Below, in pieces: positions 10,497-19,032 of a stretch of 64,000 nt of DNA. Origin of the DNA: Sandaracinaceae bacterium (GTDB lineage: Bacteria; Myxococcota_A; Polyangia; Polyangiales; Houyiibacteriaceae). The stretch covers positions 1 to 64,000 of the forward strand of contig JADJJE010000008.1 in the NCBI GenBank assembly GCA_016706685.1, in the 5' to 3' direction. The translations under genes were made by a program, and so were the position numbers. The notes beneath the pieces are model-generated. The model did no database searches and was not told where the DNA came from. It was given only the letters and a program-made list of their open reading frames with translations. The first letter of the stretch is position 1. Every line of letters begins with the position of its first letter.

Positions 10497-10568
10497 ATGG
10501 CCCGCGCGCGCTCGGCTATCTCTCTCTCGCTGGCACTTCGCCAGCCCACTCATACGAGAGAGACGCTC

Positions 10569-11195
10569 ATGACCACCAGCCGCTACAACTTCTACACGAT
10601 CATCCACAAGGGCATCCGCCACGAGCTGGGCGAGCTGCTGCGCCTCGGCGCCGGCACCGACTTCGCGGGCCCCGAGGCCGCCGCGTACGTGGCCCGGCTG
10701 CGCGCCTCCATCCGCCTGATGAACGAGCACGCGCTGCACGAAGACCACCACGTGGAGCCGCTGCTCGAGCGGTTTGCGCCCCCGCTCGCGCGGCGCGTGG
10801 CGGCCACCCACCGCGTGCTCGAGGCGCACGAGCACGAGGTGCTCACGCTGTGCGAGCCCGCGCTCGGCAGCCCCGCCGACGGCCACGCGCTGTACCTGGC
10901 GCTCACGCGCTACGCGGCCACGCAGTACGGCCACATGGCCGAGGAGGAGAGCGACGTGATCGAGGCGCTCTGGGAGCGCATGAGCGACGAGCAGATCATG
11001 GGGGTGGAGCACGCCATCGTCAGCAGCATCGCCCCCGAGGACAACGCGACGTACATGGCGTGGATGATCCACGGCATCAGCGACCCGGAGCGCGAGGCCT
11101 TCATCGGGGCCATGCGGCAGGGCGCGCCGGCCGAGGTGGTGGCCTACGCCGAGGCACTGGCGAACTCGGCGCGGCAGATGCGGCTGGCCGCCTGA
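10569..11195 (+). CDS. hemerythrin HHE domain protein
   Basis: A 208-residue, almost wholly helical protein with histidine/glutamate spacing of the hemerythrin HHE family: IIHKGIRHELGELL, LMNEHALHEDHHVEPLLE, HRVLEAHEHEVLT and YGHMAEEESDVIEALW. In this family such residues hold a di-iron centre that binds O2 or reacts with NO; some members repair iron centres. ATG 10569 is preceded by a GAGAGAGACG purine run, and the conserved part starts at MTTSRYNFYTIIHKGIRHE, so in-frame codons upstream were left out. It lies 130 nt after the GAF/winged-helix gene with the palindromic block between, so it probably has its own regulated promoter. C-terminal residues after about 160 form an extra helix pair. 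Confidence 0.75.
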   Translation: MTTSRYNFYTIIHKGIRHELGELLRLGAGTDFAGPEAAAYVARLRASIRLMNEHALHEDHHVEPLLERFAPPLARRVAATHRVLEAHEHEVLTLCEPALGSPADGHALYLALTRYAATQYGHMAEEESDVIEALWERMSDEQIMGVEHAIVSSIAPEDNATYMAWMIHGISDPEREAFIGAMRQGAPAEVVAYAEALANSARQMRLAA

Positions 11196-11268
11196 GAGGG
11201 ACGTCAGCGGTCCATGAGGACGTCACGGACTGTGGACGACTCGACACCGACGCGACCATCATCCGCCG

Positions 11269-12804
11269 ATGCCGCACTGGTCGCTGAGCTTCGAGGGACC
11301 TGTCTCGTGGGACGAGCTGACGCGCGCGCTGGGCGCCGCGGTGGACGCGCTGGCAGGGCAGCAGGCGCCGTGGGTGGACCCTGGGCGCGAGGCGCTGGAC
11401 GACCCGAACGGACCGACGGGCAACGCGTTCCGCCACGCGCTGACGCGCCCCGAGGCGACGCTGGCGCTCGCCCAGGAGGCTGGCGAGGGAAACCCGCGCG
11501 ACGGGTACGGGTACCACCGGTCCGTGGTGCTCACGGTTGCCACACCGGGAGTGCTGTTGCAGGCGCGCGAGAGCGGCTACGAAGGCGGCTTCCGGCGCCT
11601 CGACCTGCACTTCGAGGCCCCGCGCGCCGAGGACGTGGACACCATCCGGGGCGCGCTGCGCGGCGTGCTCGGCCCCGCGCGTGACCGCTCCGCCGCAGCG
11701 TCGCTGGCGGCCCGGAACATCGCCGTGGCGCTGCCCCTCGACGAGGCGCGTGCGCGCCGCTGGCTGGCGGAGGGGAAGGCGCAGGGCCCGCAAGCCTATG
11801 GCTGGCGCGAGCTCTTGGCGCTGGCGGCGGAGCTCGAGGGCAGCACGCCAGCGCTCCTGACGCAGCGGCTGCGGGAGGCGCCCCACGACGTGGCCGCGTG
11901 GCGCGAGGCCACCCCCGAGACCAGCGGGCTCGCCGCCGAGGTGCTCACCGAGGTGCGGTGGCGCTTCGAGGCGCCGGCACCCACGGACGGCTGGCGACGG
12001 CTCGAGGACGGTCTCGGGCCGATTGGCGGACGCATGGGGCTCTCAGGCAGGCTCGACTCCGCGCTGTGGGGCGAAGCGCTGCCCCAGGAGAGCGGGCTCG
12101 TGCGCACCGCAGATGCGAGCGGCGCGACCCAACGCGGGCTGCGCGCGGCGTGGGCCGGCGGCGAGCTGCCGCGCATGGGTGTGGAGGAGCTCGACGCCGT
12201 GCAGGGGGAGCGCACCACCACGTTGCACCTCTGGGACGACACCGCAGGCGATCGCGTGGTGCTCCGCTGGGTCATCACCGACAAGAAGCCAACGGCGCTG
12301 CACCTCGGGTACGCCGCCGCCGCGGAGGGGAGCGCCGCGTTCCAAGCGCGGGCCTGGGCAGCGCTCGAGACGCTGAGCCCCGGCCGCTGGGAGCCCACGC
12401 CAGTCGCCGAGCTCTTCGCAGAGCGCGCACCGCGCCACAACGCGTTCGTGTCCCGCGCGTTGTCACGCCGCGAGCGGGTGCTGGCGACACTCGCGCTCAC
12501 CGGGGACGACCTGCTCCCCGAGCTTACGGAGATCCTGCGCGCGTGCGCGTGTGACGAGCCCTACTGCCCACACGCCCGCCGCCTCATCGACCTCGAGCGC
12601 ACCGCCGAGCGCGCGGTCTCCGCCGCCACCCTGTGGGCCGACCTATGCGTGCAGGCCACCCGCGCCGCCGCGCTCGACGCCGCCGTCGCGCTGCTGCAGG
12701 GGCGCCCCGACAGCGTCGACTACGCGCTGGCCCGCGCCGAGCACCACTGGGCCACGCACGAGTCCCTGCGGCCTGGGGTGGCGCTGAGCGACACGGTAGG
12801 CTGA
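11269..12804 (+). CDS. hypothetical protein, 511 residues
   Basis: An open frame with coding character throughout but no family I recognise. It has no signal peptide or membrane segment, so it is probably cytoplasmic. Visible features: an acidic, Ala/Leu-rich composition, a central stretch around VVLRWVITDKKPTALHLGYAAAAE, and near the C-terminus a compact cluster of cysteines and a histidine (CACDEPYCPHARRLIDLE) that could bind a metal. The start ATG 11269 follows a short gap after the hemerythrin gene. The downstream lipoprotein starts 5 nt after its stop, which suggests co-transcription. Confidence 0.6.
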   Translation: MPHWSLSFEGPVSWDELTRALGAAVDALAGQQAPWVDPGREALDDPNGPTGNAFRHALTRPEATLALAQEAGEGNPRDGYGYHRSVVLTVATPGVLLQARESGYEGGFRRLDLHFEAPRAEDVDTIRGALRGVLGPARDRSAAASLAARNIAVALPLDEARARRWLAEGKAQGPQAYGWRELLALAAELEGSTPALLTQRLREAPHDVAAWREATPETSGLAAEVLTEVRWRFEAPAPTDGWRRLEDGLGPIGGRMGLSGRLDSALWGEALPQESGLVRTADASGATQRGLRAAWAGGELPRMGVEELDAVQGERTTTLHLWDDTAGDRVVLRWVITDKKPTALHLGYAAAAEGSAAFQARAWAALETLSPGRWEPTPVAELFAERAPRHNAFVSRALSRRERVLATLALTGDDLLPELTEILRACACDEPYCPHARRLIDLERTAERAVSAATLWADLCVQATRAAALDAAVALLQGRPDSVDYALARAEHHWATHESLRPGVALSDTVG

Positions 12805-12809
12805 CCGCC

Positions 12810-13736
12810 ATGCTGAGATCCGCGCGCGGTCTGGTGATGATGCTGCTCACTTGCGGGTGGCTGGCGCCGGGGTGTGGCCCCCACTACGAGCACTTGGTGG
12901 AGCGGAGCCTGCCCGCATCCGTCGAGCTCGCCTGCCCGGGCTACGTGGTCTGGAACCAGGAGCCCGTGCGGGACGTGTTCGTCGTCATGAATGGCTCGGG
13001 GACACTCTCCAACGCGTTCGTGCATCCCACCTTCGAGCGTGTGCTCGAGACACGGCCCATCGCGTACCTGACGTACGACAAGCCGGGCATCCGCGCCCCG
13101 TTCGGCGATCCGGGAGCCGTGCAGCGCGACCCCGCGCTGTTCCAGCAATACACGCTCGGTCACGGGGTGGAGTGCGCCACCCACGCGCTGCGCTGGGCGC
13201 GTGAGCAGTTCGGCGACGCGGTGCGCCTGCACCTGCGTGGTCACTCCGAGGGCACGCTGGTGGCCCTGTACACGTACGACGCGCTGCTCGAGCGTGATCC
13301 GGCGACGGGCGCGCGGATTGCGAGTCTCGTGCTGAGCGGCCTGGCGCTCGAGCCCTTCGCAGACATTCTCGAGCACCAGCTGGCGACCATGCCAGACGGC
13401 GACCGCCTGCGGGAGGCGCTCGCGTCGTGTGATGCCCGCGTCCTCGCTGCGAATCTGGGTGTCTCGTGCGCCTACGTGGACGACGCCACGCGGCGTCCCT
13501 CCGGTCGTGCCATGTTCGAGCGCTTGGCGGCGCGAACACCAGCGGCGCAGTTCCACGTCTTCCACGGCATCCAGGACTGGAACACGCCCGTGCAGCCGGT
13601 CCGCGACCTCGAGGCGTGGAACGCGGCGGAGGGTCACCTGGACATGACCTTTCATTACTACGAGGGAGGCCACGCGGGCAGCCACGCGGTGCGAGCGGAG
13701 CTGGCGCGGCTGCTCTCGGCGATCACCTCGAACTGA
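12810..13736 (+). CDS. alpha/beta-hydrolase-like lipoprotein
   Basis: A predicted lipoprotein of 308 residues: MLRSARGLVMMLLTCGWLAP then a lipobox cysteine (LAPGC, residues 18-22). The mature part resembles an alpha/beta hydrolase: VFVVMNGSGTLSNAF in the oxyanion position, LHLRGHSEGTLVALYTYDA as the nucleophile elbow (GHSEG), and a late FHYYEGGHAGSH that could supply the histidine. A possible acid is in FHGIQDWNTPVQPV. The substrate is unknown; the outer-membrane or periplasmic site suggests action on external esters or peptides. ATG 12810 was chosen because the signal peptide begins there and it lies 5 nt behind the previous stop. Confidence 0.7.
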   Translation: MLRSARGLVMMLLTCGWLAPGCGPHYEHLVERSLPASVELACPGYVVWNQEPVRDVFVVMNGSGTLSNAFVHPTFERVLETRPIAYLTYDKPGIRAPFGDPGAVQRDPALFQQYTLGHGVECATHALRWAREQFGDAVRLHLRGHSEGTLVALYTYDALLERDPATGARIASLVLSGLALEPFADILEHQLATMPDGDRLREALASCDARVLAANLGVSCAYVDDATRRPSGRAMFERLAARTPAAQFHVFHGIQDWNTPVQPVRDLEAWNAAEGHLDMTFHYYEGGHAGSHAVRAELARLLSAITSN

Positions 13737-13844
13737 ACCCACCCTTCCGCTCGGCGCAGACACCTGATGCGGGCCCCCCGCCATCGCGTGTACCCTGCGC
13801 TTCGGCGTCACCCCCCGCGTCCACTCTCTCCCCGAGGCCCCTGC

Positions 13845-14417
13845 ATGTTCCGTCACGACTCTCTTGCCGCGCATCGTCCCACCCCTCGCTCGTTTCACCG
13901 CGTGCTCATCGCGCTCGCGCTGTGCACCGGGCTCTTCACCAGCGCCTGCGGTGGCGGCAGCACGGAGGGCGGCGAAGGAACCGCGGGTGGCGAGGAGACC
14001 TCCGCCATCCAAGCCGCCGAGGTGCCTCTCGACCAGAGCGCGCCCCAGGGCGAGACCGTGGCCGTGCTGTTCACGGCCGCGGCGCTCACGGGGCCGGACG
14101 AAGAGATCCCGCGCAACAGCGTGGGCGTCATGCTCACCGACGAGACCGGCACCACCGTGGAGGTGGCGCTGGTGGACCTCACCGGCACCTGCGGCGCCGT
14201 CGAAGCGGCGGCCGGTGGCATCGCGTCGTTCCAGTGCTGGTGGGCTGGCGGCGGCACCAAGCTGCACGCCCGCGCCGAGAACGGCGAGCTGGTGATCTAC
14301 CGCGAGGAGCTCGAGGAAGAGAGCCCCGAGGACCCGACCGAGGCCGTGGCCATCCACCGCTTTGCGCTGGCCGCGGGTGCCAATGTGGTGGCGGCGCCCA
14401 CCGACAGCCCGCTCTGA
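13845..14417 (+). CDS. small acidic lipoprotein, unknown function
   Basis: A 190-residue predicted lipoprotein. After a basic start (MFRHDSLAAHRPTPRSFHR) come a hydrophobic run, VLIALALCTGLFTSAC, and the lipobox cysteine followed by a Gly/Glu-rich linker (GGGSTEGGEGTAGGEE). The mature part is acidic with alternating hydrophobic residues that suggest beta strands, and holds one Cys pair (LTGTCGAVE and FQCWW) that may form a disulfide. I do not recognise a family. It is followed 14 nt later by the PHP-type gene, so the two may share a transcript. Confidence 0.6.
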   Translation: MFRHDSLAAHRPTPRSFHRVLIALALCTGLFTSACGGGSTEGGEGTAGGEETSAIQAAEVPLDQSAPQGETVAVLFTAAALTGPDEEIPRNSVGVMLTDETGTTVEVALVDLTGTCGAVEAAAGGIASFQCWWAGGGTKLHARAENGELVIYREELEEESPEDPTEAVAIHRFALAAGANVVAAPTDSPL

Positions 14418-14431
14418 GGCACCATGGCGGG

Positions 14432-15985
14432 ATGACGCGCTCCGCTCTCCCGCTGTTGGTGCTCCTGCTCTCGCTGCCGCTCGGCGCCCGCGCCCAAGTG
14501 GTGCTGACCCTCGACGGCGCCGTGCCGGACGGCGACGAGACGCACTTCTTCGTGCCGTTCGAGGTGCCCGCGGACATCGTGGAGATCGAGATCGCGCACG
14601 ACGACCTGTCGGCGGACAACATCCTCGACTGGGGCGTGGAGAACCCCGCCGGCTTCCGCGGCTGGGGCGGTGGCAACACCGAGCCTGCCGTCATCGGCGT
14701 GGACCGCGCGTCGCGCAGCTATGTGCCGGGGCCCATCACCCCGGGCACGTGGCGCGTGGTGGTAGGCAAGGCGAAGATCGTGGCCGAGCCCGCCATGTAC
14801 CAGCTGCGCGTGACCCTGCGGACGGCGGCCCAGGCCACGCTTGCCGCGCAGCCCGAGCGCGCTCCCTATGCGGACCCGGGCGCGCTGGCGACAGGCCGGC
14901 GCTTCTACGCGGGCGACTTCCACGTGCACTCGCGCGAGAGCGGTGACGCCGGGCCCACGCTCGACGCGATCGCCACGGCGGCCCGGGCGCGGGGCCTCGA
15001 TTTCGTGGTGATCACCGACCACAACACGCACACTGCGCTCGACTACATGAACGACGCGCAGGCGCGCCACCCCGACTTGCTGTTCATCCCGGGCGTGGAG
15101 TTCACCACGTATGCGGGGCACGCGAACGCCATCGGCGCCACCGAGTGGGTGGACCACCGCATCGGCGTCGAGGGCGCCACCATCGAGGACGCGGCCGCGG
15201 CCTACCGCACACAGGGCGCGCTCTTCTCCATCAACCACCCGGCGCTCACGCTGGGTGACCTGTGCATCGGCTGCGCCTGGGAGCACACGCTCGCCGACGA
15301 GGCCATCGACGCCGTGGAGATCATGACGGGCGCGAGCGCCATCGCGCAGAGCGCGTTCCTGCAACCGAGCCTCGCGCTGTGGGACGGGCTCTGCGCGCGC
15401 GGGAGGCACGTGGCGCCCCTCGGAGGGAGCGACGACCACCAGGCTGGCGAAGGCACCGGTGGGCTCGACTCGCCCGTGGGCTCTCCGACCACGATGGTGG
15501 AGGCCGACGAGCTGTCGGTGACGGGCATCCTGGCGGGCATCCGCGCGGGCCGCACCGTGGTGCGCATCCCCGGCGAGAGCGCGCCCATGGTGGTGCTGAG
15601 CGCGCGCGAGCCGCTGACCGGCGACACGGTGGAAGCCCGCCGGGTGCGCCTGCTGGTGGACATCACCGGCGGCATGGGCGGCACGTTCCGCGTGGTGATG
15701 AACGGCGCGTTGCTGGGTGAGGCCATGGCGGTGGACTCGGACGCGTTTCACTTCGAGCTGGACGTGGTGGCCCCTGCGCTGGGCGAGGACCGCTACCGCG
15801 TGGAGGTGGTGGAGGAGCGCCGGCCCGTGACCATCACCAGCCACGTGTACGTGCGGCGGCCCGCGGGTGGCGGAGGCTGCGCCGTCCTGGGCGGCGCGAC
15901 GGCGCCGGTGGCGCTCACGCTGCTGGGCTTGGCTCTCGGTCTGGCCTTCGCGCGAAGCGCTGCGCGAGCACGGCGCAGACCATGA
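14432..15985 (+). CDS. CehA/McbA-type PHP metallohydrolase with MYXO-CTERM-like tail
   Basis: A secreted 517-residue protein. It has a signal peptide (MTRSALPLLVLLLSLPLGARA), a beta-rich N-terminal domain (residues 25-145) and a PHP-fold metallohydrolase with the expected metal ligands: FHVHSRESGD, ITDHNTHT, PGVEFTTYAGHANAIG, NHP and GGSDDHQ. CehA/McbA relatives hydrolyse phosphoesters or carbamates. The last 40 residues hold a Gly-Cys site (GGGGCAVLGG), a hydrophobic segment (PVALTLLGLALGLAF) and an Arg cluster (ARARRRP). That is the layout of the MYXO-CTERM signal that myxobacteria use to sort proteins to the surface. The last 71 nt are read on the other strand by the transporter gene. Confidence 0.75.
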   Translation: MTRSALPLLVLLLSLPLGARAQVVLTLDGAVPDGDETHFFVPFEVPADIVEIEIAHDDLSADNILDWGVENPAGFRGWGGGNTEPAVIGVDRASRSYVPGPITPGTWRVVVGKAKIVAEPAMYQLRVTLRTAAQATLAAQPERAPYADPGALATGRRFYAGDFHVHSRESGDAGPTLDAIATAARARGLDFVVITDHNTHTALDYMNDAQARHPDLLFIPGVEFTTYAGHANAIGATEWVDHRIGVEGATIEDAAAAYRTQGALFSINHPALTLGDLCIGCAWEHTLADEAIDAVEIMTGASAIAQSAFLQPSLALWDGLCARGRHVAPLGGSDDHQAGEGTGGLDSPVGSPTTMVEADELSVTGILAGIRAGRTVVRIPGESAPMVVLSAREPLTGDTVEARRVRLLVDITGGMGGTFRVVMNGALLGEAMAVDSDAFHFELDVVAPALGEDRYRVEVVEERRPVTITSHVYVRRPAGGGGCAVLGGATAPVALTLLGLALGLAFARSAARARRRP

Positions 15986-16907
15986 GCTGGAGCTGGTGGA
16001 AGAGCATGAGCGGCAGCAGCAAGAGCCCCAGCGTCTGACCCGCGAAGAGCACCTGCGCCATGGGCACGCCCGTGGCCAGGCTCTTCTTGGACCCACAGAA
16101 CAAGATGGTGATGCGGTCCTCGAGGCTGAAGCCCAGCCACTTGCCGAGGAGGTGCGTGGACAGCAGCGCCAGCGTGAGCAGCACGGCGCACGCCACCCCG
16201 AGTCCCAGCAGCGTGAGCGGCGCCACCTGCTGCCAGAGCCCGCCGATGACCGCGGCGCTGAACGCCGTGTAGACCACCAGCAAGATGGACGACTGGTCCA
16301 CGTACTTGAGCACGTCCTTGTGGCGCGTGACCCAGGCGCCGATCCATCGGCGTGCCAGCTGCCCCAGAACGAACGGCAGCAGCAGCTGGAGCCCGATCTT
16401 GGCGATGGCGTCCAGCAGCGAGCCCTCGCCCGCGCCACCCGAGACGCCTAGCAAGAGCCCCACCAGAAGCGGCGTGACGAACACGCCGAACAGGCTCGAC
16501 GCCGCCGCGCTGCAGATGGCCGCCGGGATGTTGCCGCGCGCGAGCGAGGTGAACGCGATGGCGGACTGCACCGTGGCCGGCAGCGCGCACAGGTAGAGCA
16601 CGCCGCGGTACAGCTCGGGGCCCGTGAGCGGCGTGAGCAGCGGCCGCAGCGCGAGGCCCAGCAGCGGGAAGAGCGCGAAGGTGCACGCGAAGATGAGCAG
16701 GTGCAGCCGCACGTGGCTCGCGCCGGCCAGCACGGCCTCGCGCGAGAGCTTCGCGCCGTGCAGGAAGAACAGCAGGCCGATGCCCACGTTCGTGATCCAC
16801 CCGAAGGCCACCGCCACGTCTCCGCGCGCCGGCAGCAGCGTGGCCACGGTCACCACCGCCACGAGGCTGAGCGTGAAGTTGTCGGGCAGTAGGCGAGAGC
16901 GGGCCAT
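15915..16907 (-). CDS. SBF-like bile acid:sodium symporter family transporter
   Basis: A 330-residue polytopic membrane protein with about ten hydrophobic segments, fitting the SBF-like branch of the bile acid/Na+ symporter superfamily. Recognisable family patterns are FGWITNVGIGLLFFLHG in the second segment, CALPATVQSAIAFTSLARGN in the middle, and FCGSKKSLATGVPMA, the conserved GSKKSxAxGxP block. The transported substrate is not known; members move organic anions or arsenite-like compounds. ATG 16907 (MARSRLLPDNF) lies directly before the first membrane segment. Its 3' end overlaps the convergent PHP gene by 71 nt. Confidence 0.8.
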   Translation of the reverse strand: MARSRLLPDNFTLSLVAVVTVATLLPARGDVAVAFGWITNVGIGLLFFLHGAKLSREAVLAGASHVRLHLLIFACTFALFPLLGLALRPLLTPLTGPELYRGVLYLCALPATVQSAIAFTSLARGNIPAAICSAAASSLFGVFVTPLLVGLLLGVSGGAGEGSLLDAIAKIGLQLLLPFVLGQLARRWIGAWVTRHKDVLKYVDQSSILLVVYTAFSAAVIGGLWQQVAPLTLLGLGVACAVLLTLALLSTHLLGKWLGFSLEDRITILFCGSKKSLATGVPMAQVLFAGQTLGLLLLPLMLFHQLQLMVCAVLAQRFARRPDREPSPAA

Positions 16908-16984
16908 GGCGACCGGCCTGGTATGGGCGCCTTGGGCACACACGGCCAGCGGACGCCTCGGATTCTCTGCTAGGGTCCGCCGCC

Positions 16985-17584
16985 GTGTCGTACGTGTTCG
17001 TCAAACCCCGCTTCGACCAGCCCGTCGACGTGGAAGGCCACCTCGCGCGGCTGCCGGCGAACGCCACCTGCAAGGGCATGTTCTTCCGGGACCTGATCGC
17101 GCTCGCCACGCCGCACGTCTCGGAGGAGGACCTGCTGGCTTCGGCAGGCATCCCGGCGCGACGCTACCTGGCGTTCCTCGACTACCCCATGCGCGACAAC
17201 CTGAAGCTCACCGTGGCGGTGGCGAAGGTGGTGCATCCGCACGTGCCGCTGGGCGAGGGGCTGCGGCGCCTCGGGCGCACGGGCTACCAGACCTTCCTCG
17301 CGAGCCACGTGGGCAAGGTGCTGATCCTGGCGGTGAGCCACGACCTGGCCGCGGTGCTGGAGCTGGCGCCGCGCGCCTATCCGCTGGTCATGAACTTCGG
17401 CGAGCTGAGCACCGAGCGGCCGGCCCCGCGCACGGTCATCGCCCGCTGCCGCTCTTTCCCGGCCTTCGTGGCAACCTACCAGGTGGGCACCATCGAAGCG
17501 GTCTTCCAGCACTTCGGGGTGGAAGGACAGCTGCGGGTCTGCGTGGAAGACATCGCCAACGTGGCCATCGAAGCCAGCTGGTGA
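16985..17584 (+). CDS. DUF2378/TIGR02265-like myxobacterial protein
   Basis: A 199-residue soluble protein starting at GTG 16985 (VSYVFVKPRFDQPVDV). The pattern matches the myxobacteria-restricted TIGR02265/DUF2378 family as I recall it: NATCKGMFFRDLIALA near residue 30, ARRYLAFLDYPMRDNLKLT near 60, EGLRRLGRTGYQTFLASHVGKV near 90, and a C-terminal VEGQLRVCVEDIANVAIEA. No catalytic residues are evident and the function of the family is unknown. It is divergent from the transporter (77 nt between starts) and followed by an 8-bp-stem hairpin. Confidence 0.6.
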   Translation: MSYVFVKPRFDQPVDVEGHLARLPANATCKGMFFRDLIALATPHVSEEDLLASAGIPARRYLAFLDYPMRDNLKLTVAVAKVVHPHVPLGEGLRRLGRTGYQTFLASHVGKVLILAVSHDLAAVLELAPRAYPLVMNFGELSTERPAPRTVIARCRSFPAFVATYQVGTIEAVFQHFGVEGQLRVCVEDIANVAIEASW

Positions 17585-17594
17585 CGTGGTGTTT

Positions 17595-17616
17595 GCGCTT
17601 GCCTGCACGCAAGCGC
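17595..17616 (+). terminator. hairpin after the DUF2378-like gene
   Basis: GCGCTTGC, a 6-nt loop, then GCAAGCGC form a perfect 8-bp stem, starting 10 nt after the stop codon. No T-run follows, so if it ends transcription it is not a classical intrinsic terminator; it could also be an mRNA-stabilising end or an attenuator ahead of the gene at 17635. Confidence 0.4.
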
Positions 17617-17634
17617 TGACGGCATGGTCCGAGC

Positions 17635-18285
17635 ATGCGACCCATCGCCGAGCTGTGCGCCGAGGTAGACCATGCACTGCAGCAGGTCTCGCTGCAGCTG
17701 ACCAACGACGGCTTCGTGAACCGCCGCTATGAAGGCACGCTGGACGGCCTGCCGCTGCGGGGCGCGCTGAGCCTGTTCATGGACACCGGCAGCAACATCC
17801 GGCTGACCAGCGGACAGGCCACCGGCTATCAGCTCTCGCTCGAGTACGACAACGGGCTGCCCACGCGCTGGGTGATGGGCCACGACATCCCGGTGCTGCT
17901 CGGCGCGGGCCTCACGCGCGTGGCCAACGTCACGCCGAACGCGCTGCTGCGCGCCGACGACACCGCCTGGGCGGGGCGCTTCCTGAGCCCCGAGGTGAAG
18001 CCCGCGTTCACGCACCTAGCGGAGGTGGCCACCTTCGCGGAGCAGCGTCCCGGCGTGATGCAGCTCCAGGTGCGGCGCTTCGGAGACACCACGCTTCCGC
18101 CGCTGCTGCCGCTGTTGCATGCGTTCGCGGCCGTGGCGCGCGCCTCGCAGGCAGCGCCAGCGCCGCGCCCGAGCAAGGCACGGCTGGCCGACAACCGTGC
18201 GCTCATGATGGTGCTGATCACGCTGGCGGTGCTGGCCACGTTCGGCACCTGCCTGGTGCTGGGCTTCAGCCTACTGCCGTACTGA
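17635..18285 (+). CDS. hypothetical protein with a C-terminal membrane anchor
   Basis: A 216-residue protein of unknown family. The N-terminal 160 residues are soluble (RPIAELCAEVDHALQQVSLQL, GALSLFMDTGSNIRLTSG) with a mixed alpha/beta look. After an Ala/Pro linker comes one membrane segment at the very end (MMVLITLAVLATFGTCLVLGF), so it is probably a tail-anchored protein of the inner membrane facing the cytoplasm. The ATG at 17635 lies 50 nt behind the previous stop, separated by a hairpin. It ends 30 nt before the convergent TetR gene. Confidence 0.6.
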   Translation: MRPIAELCAEVDHALQQVSLQLTNDGFVNRRYEGTLDGLPLRGALSLFMDTGSNIRLTSGQATGYQLSLEYDNGLPTRWVMGHDIPVLLGAGLTRVANVTPNALLRADDTAWAGRFLSPEVKPAFTHLAEVATFAEQRPGVMQLQVRRFGDTTLPPLLPLLHAFAAVARASQAAPAPRPSKARLADNRALMMVLITLAVLATFGTCLVLGFSLLPY

Positions 18286-18314
18286 GCTGGTGCTGTCCTG
18301 ACCGCAACGCGCCG

Positions 18315-19004
18315 TCACTCCGGTAGCGTAGCCTGACCGAAGGCGCCTCCGCGAGGCCAGGTGAGCGGCAGCGGTGGAGGCGTCAAGAAGGTGGCCTCCT
18401 GCGTAGCCAGCTTCTTGGCCTTGGCAGCCCGCACGCCCAGCTGCTGGAGCAGGCGCGTGGCCCCTTCGTCGATGGCGCTGGCGGGGATGATGCGGCGATA
18501 GACGTCGAGCGCCATGCCCAGCATGCCGCCAGCCACGATGCTCACCGTGAGGTCGGGGTCCACCACGGTGAACGTCCCGTTGGCAATCCCACGCTTCACG
18601 TCGGTGTAGAGGTGGGTGCGCATGCCACGCAGGAAGTGGTCCATGGGCAGGCCGGCGTCGAACAGGTACTTGCCGTAGTGGGGTGACTCCGCGATGAAGC
18701 GCAGGGTCTGGCGCGTGGACAACGCGAAGATCTCGGCCGAGTCGCTCACGCCGGCGGTCAACGTCGCCATATGCTGACCGTGCGTGACGGTGAAGAGCAG
18801 CGACAGGTTGTCGAGCAGCGCCTCCACGGTGTCGAAGTAGTTGTAGAACGTGCCGTGCGACAGCTCCGCCTGGTGGCTCACGTCGCGGATGGTCAGCGAC
18901 CCCGCCGAGCGCTCCAGCAGCAGCTCCTGCGTGGCGATGAGCAAGCGGTTCCGCGTGCGCTCGCGCTTGGTGCCGCTGTCACGGGGGTCGGGGATGACGC
19001 GCAT
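18315..19004 (-). CDS. TetR/AcrR family transcriptional regulator
   Basis: A 229-residue regulator. The N-terminal helix-turn-helix is typical of TetR proteins: TRNRLLIATQELLLERSAGS, then LTIRDVSHQAELSHGTFYNYF, residues about 16-62. The remaining helical region (LRFIAESPHYGKYLFDAGL, IVAGGMLGMALDVYRRI) would bind a ligand and dimerise. The last 30 residues are Pro-rich and unassigned. Start ATG 19004; the upstream 60 nt hold a TTGACA hexamer inside a small palindrome, suggesting self-regulation. Its targets are unknown: neither neighbour is an obvious efflux or degradative gene. Confidence 0.85.
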   Translation of the reverse strand: MRVIPDPRDSGTKRERTRNRLLIATQELLLERSAGSLTIRDVSHQAELSHGTFYNYFDTVEALLDNLSLLFTVTHGQHMATLTAGVSDSAEIFALSTRQTLRFIAESPHYGKYLFDAGLPMDHFLRGMRTHLYTDVKRGIANGTFTVVDPDLTVSIVAGGMLGMALDVYRRIIPASAIDEGATRLLQQLGVRAAKAKKLATQEATFLTPPPLPLTWPRGGAFGQATLPE

Positions 19005-19032
19005 CGCGGGACCCTGCCAGATGCTGACGCGA

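Noticed and set aside
14297..16438. Long antisense open frame over the PHP and transporter genes
   Set aside because: Low-complexity Arg/Ala/His translation; the real genes have signal peptides, metal motifs and membrane segments.
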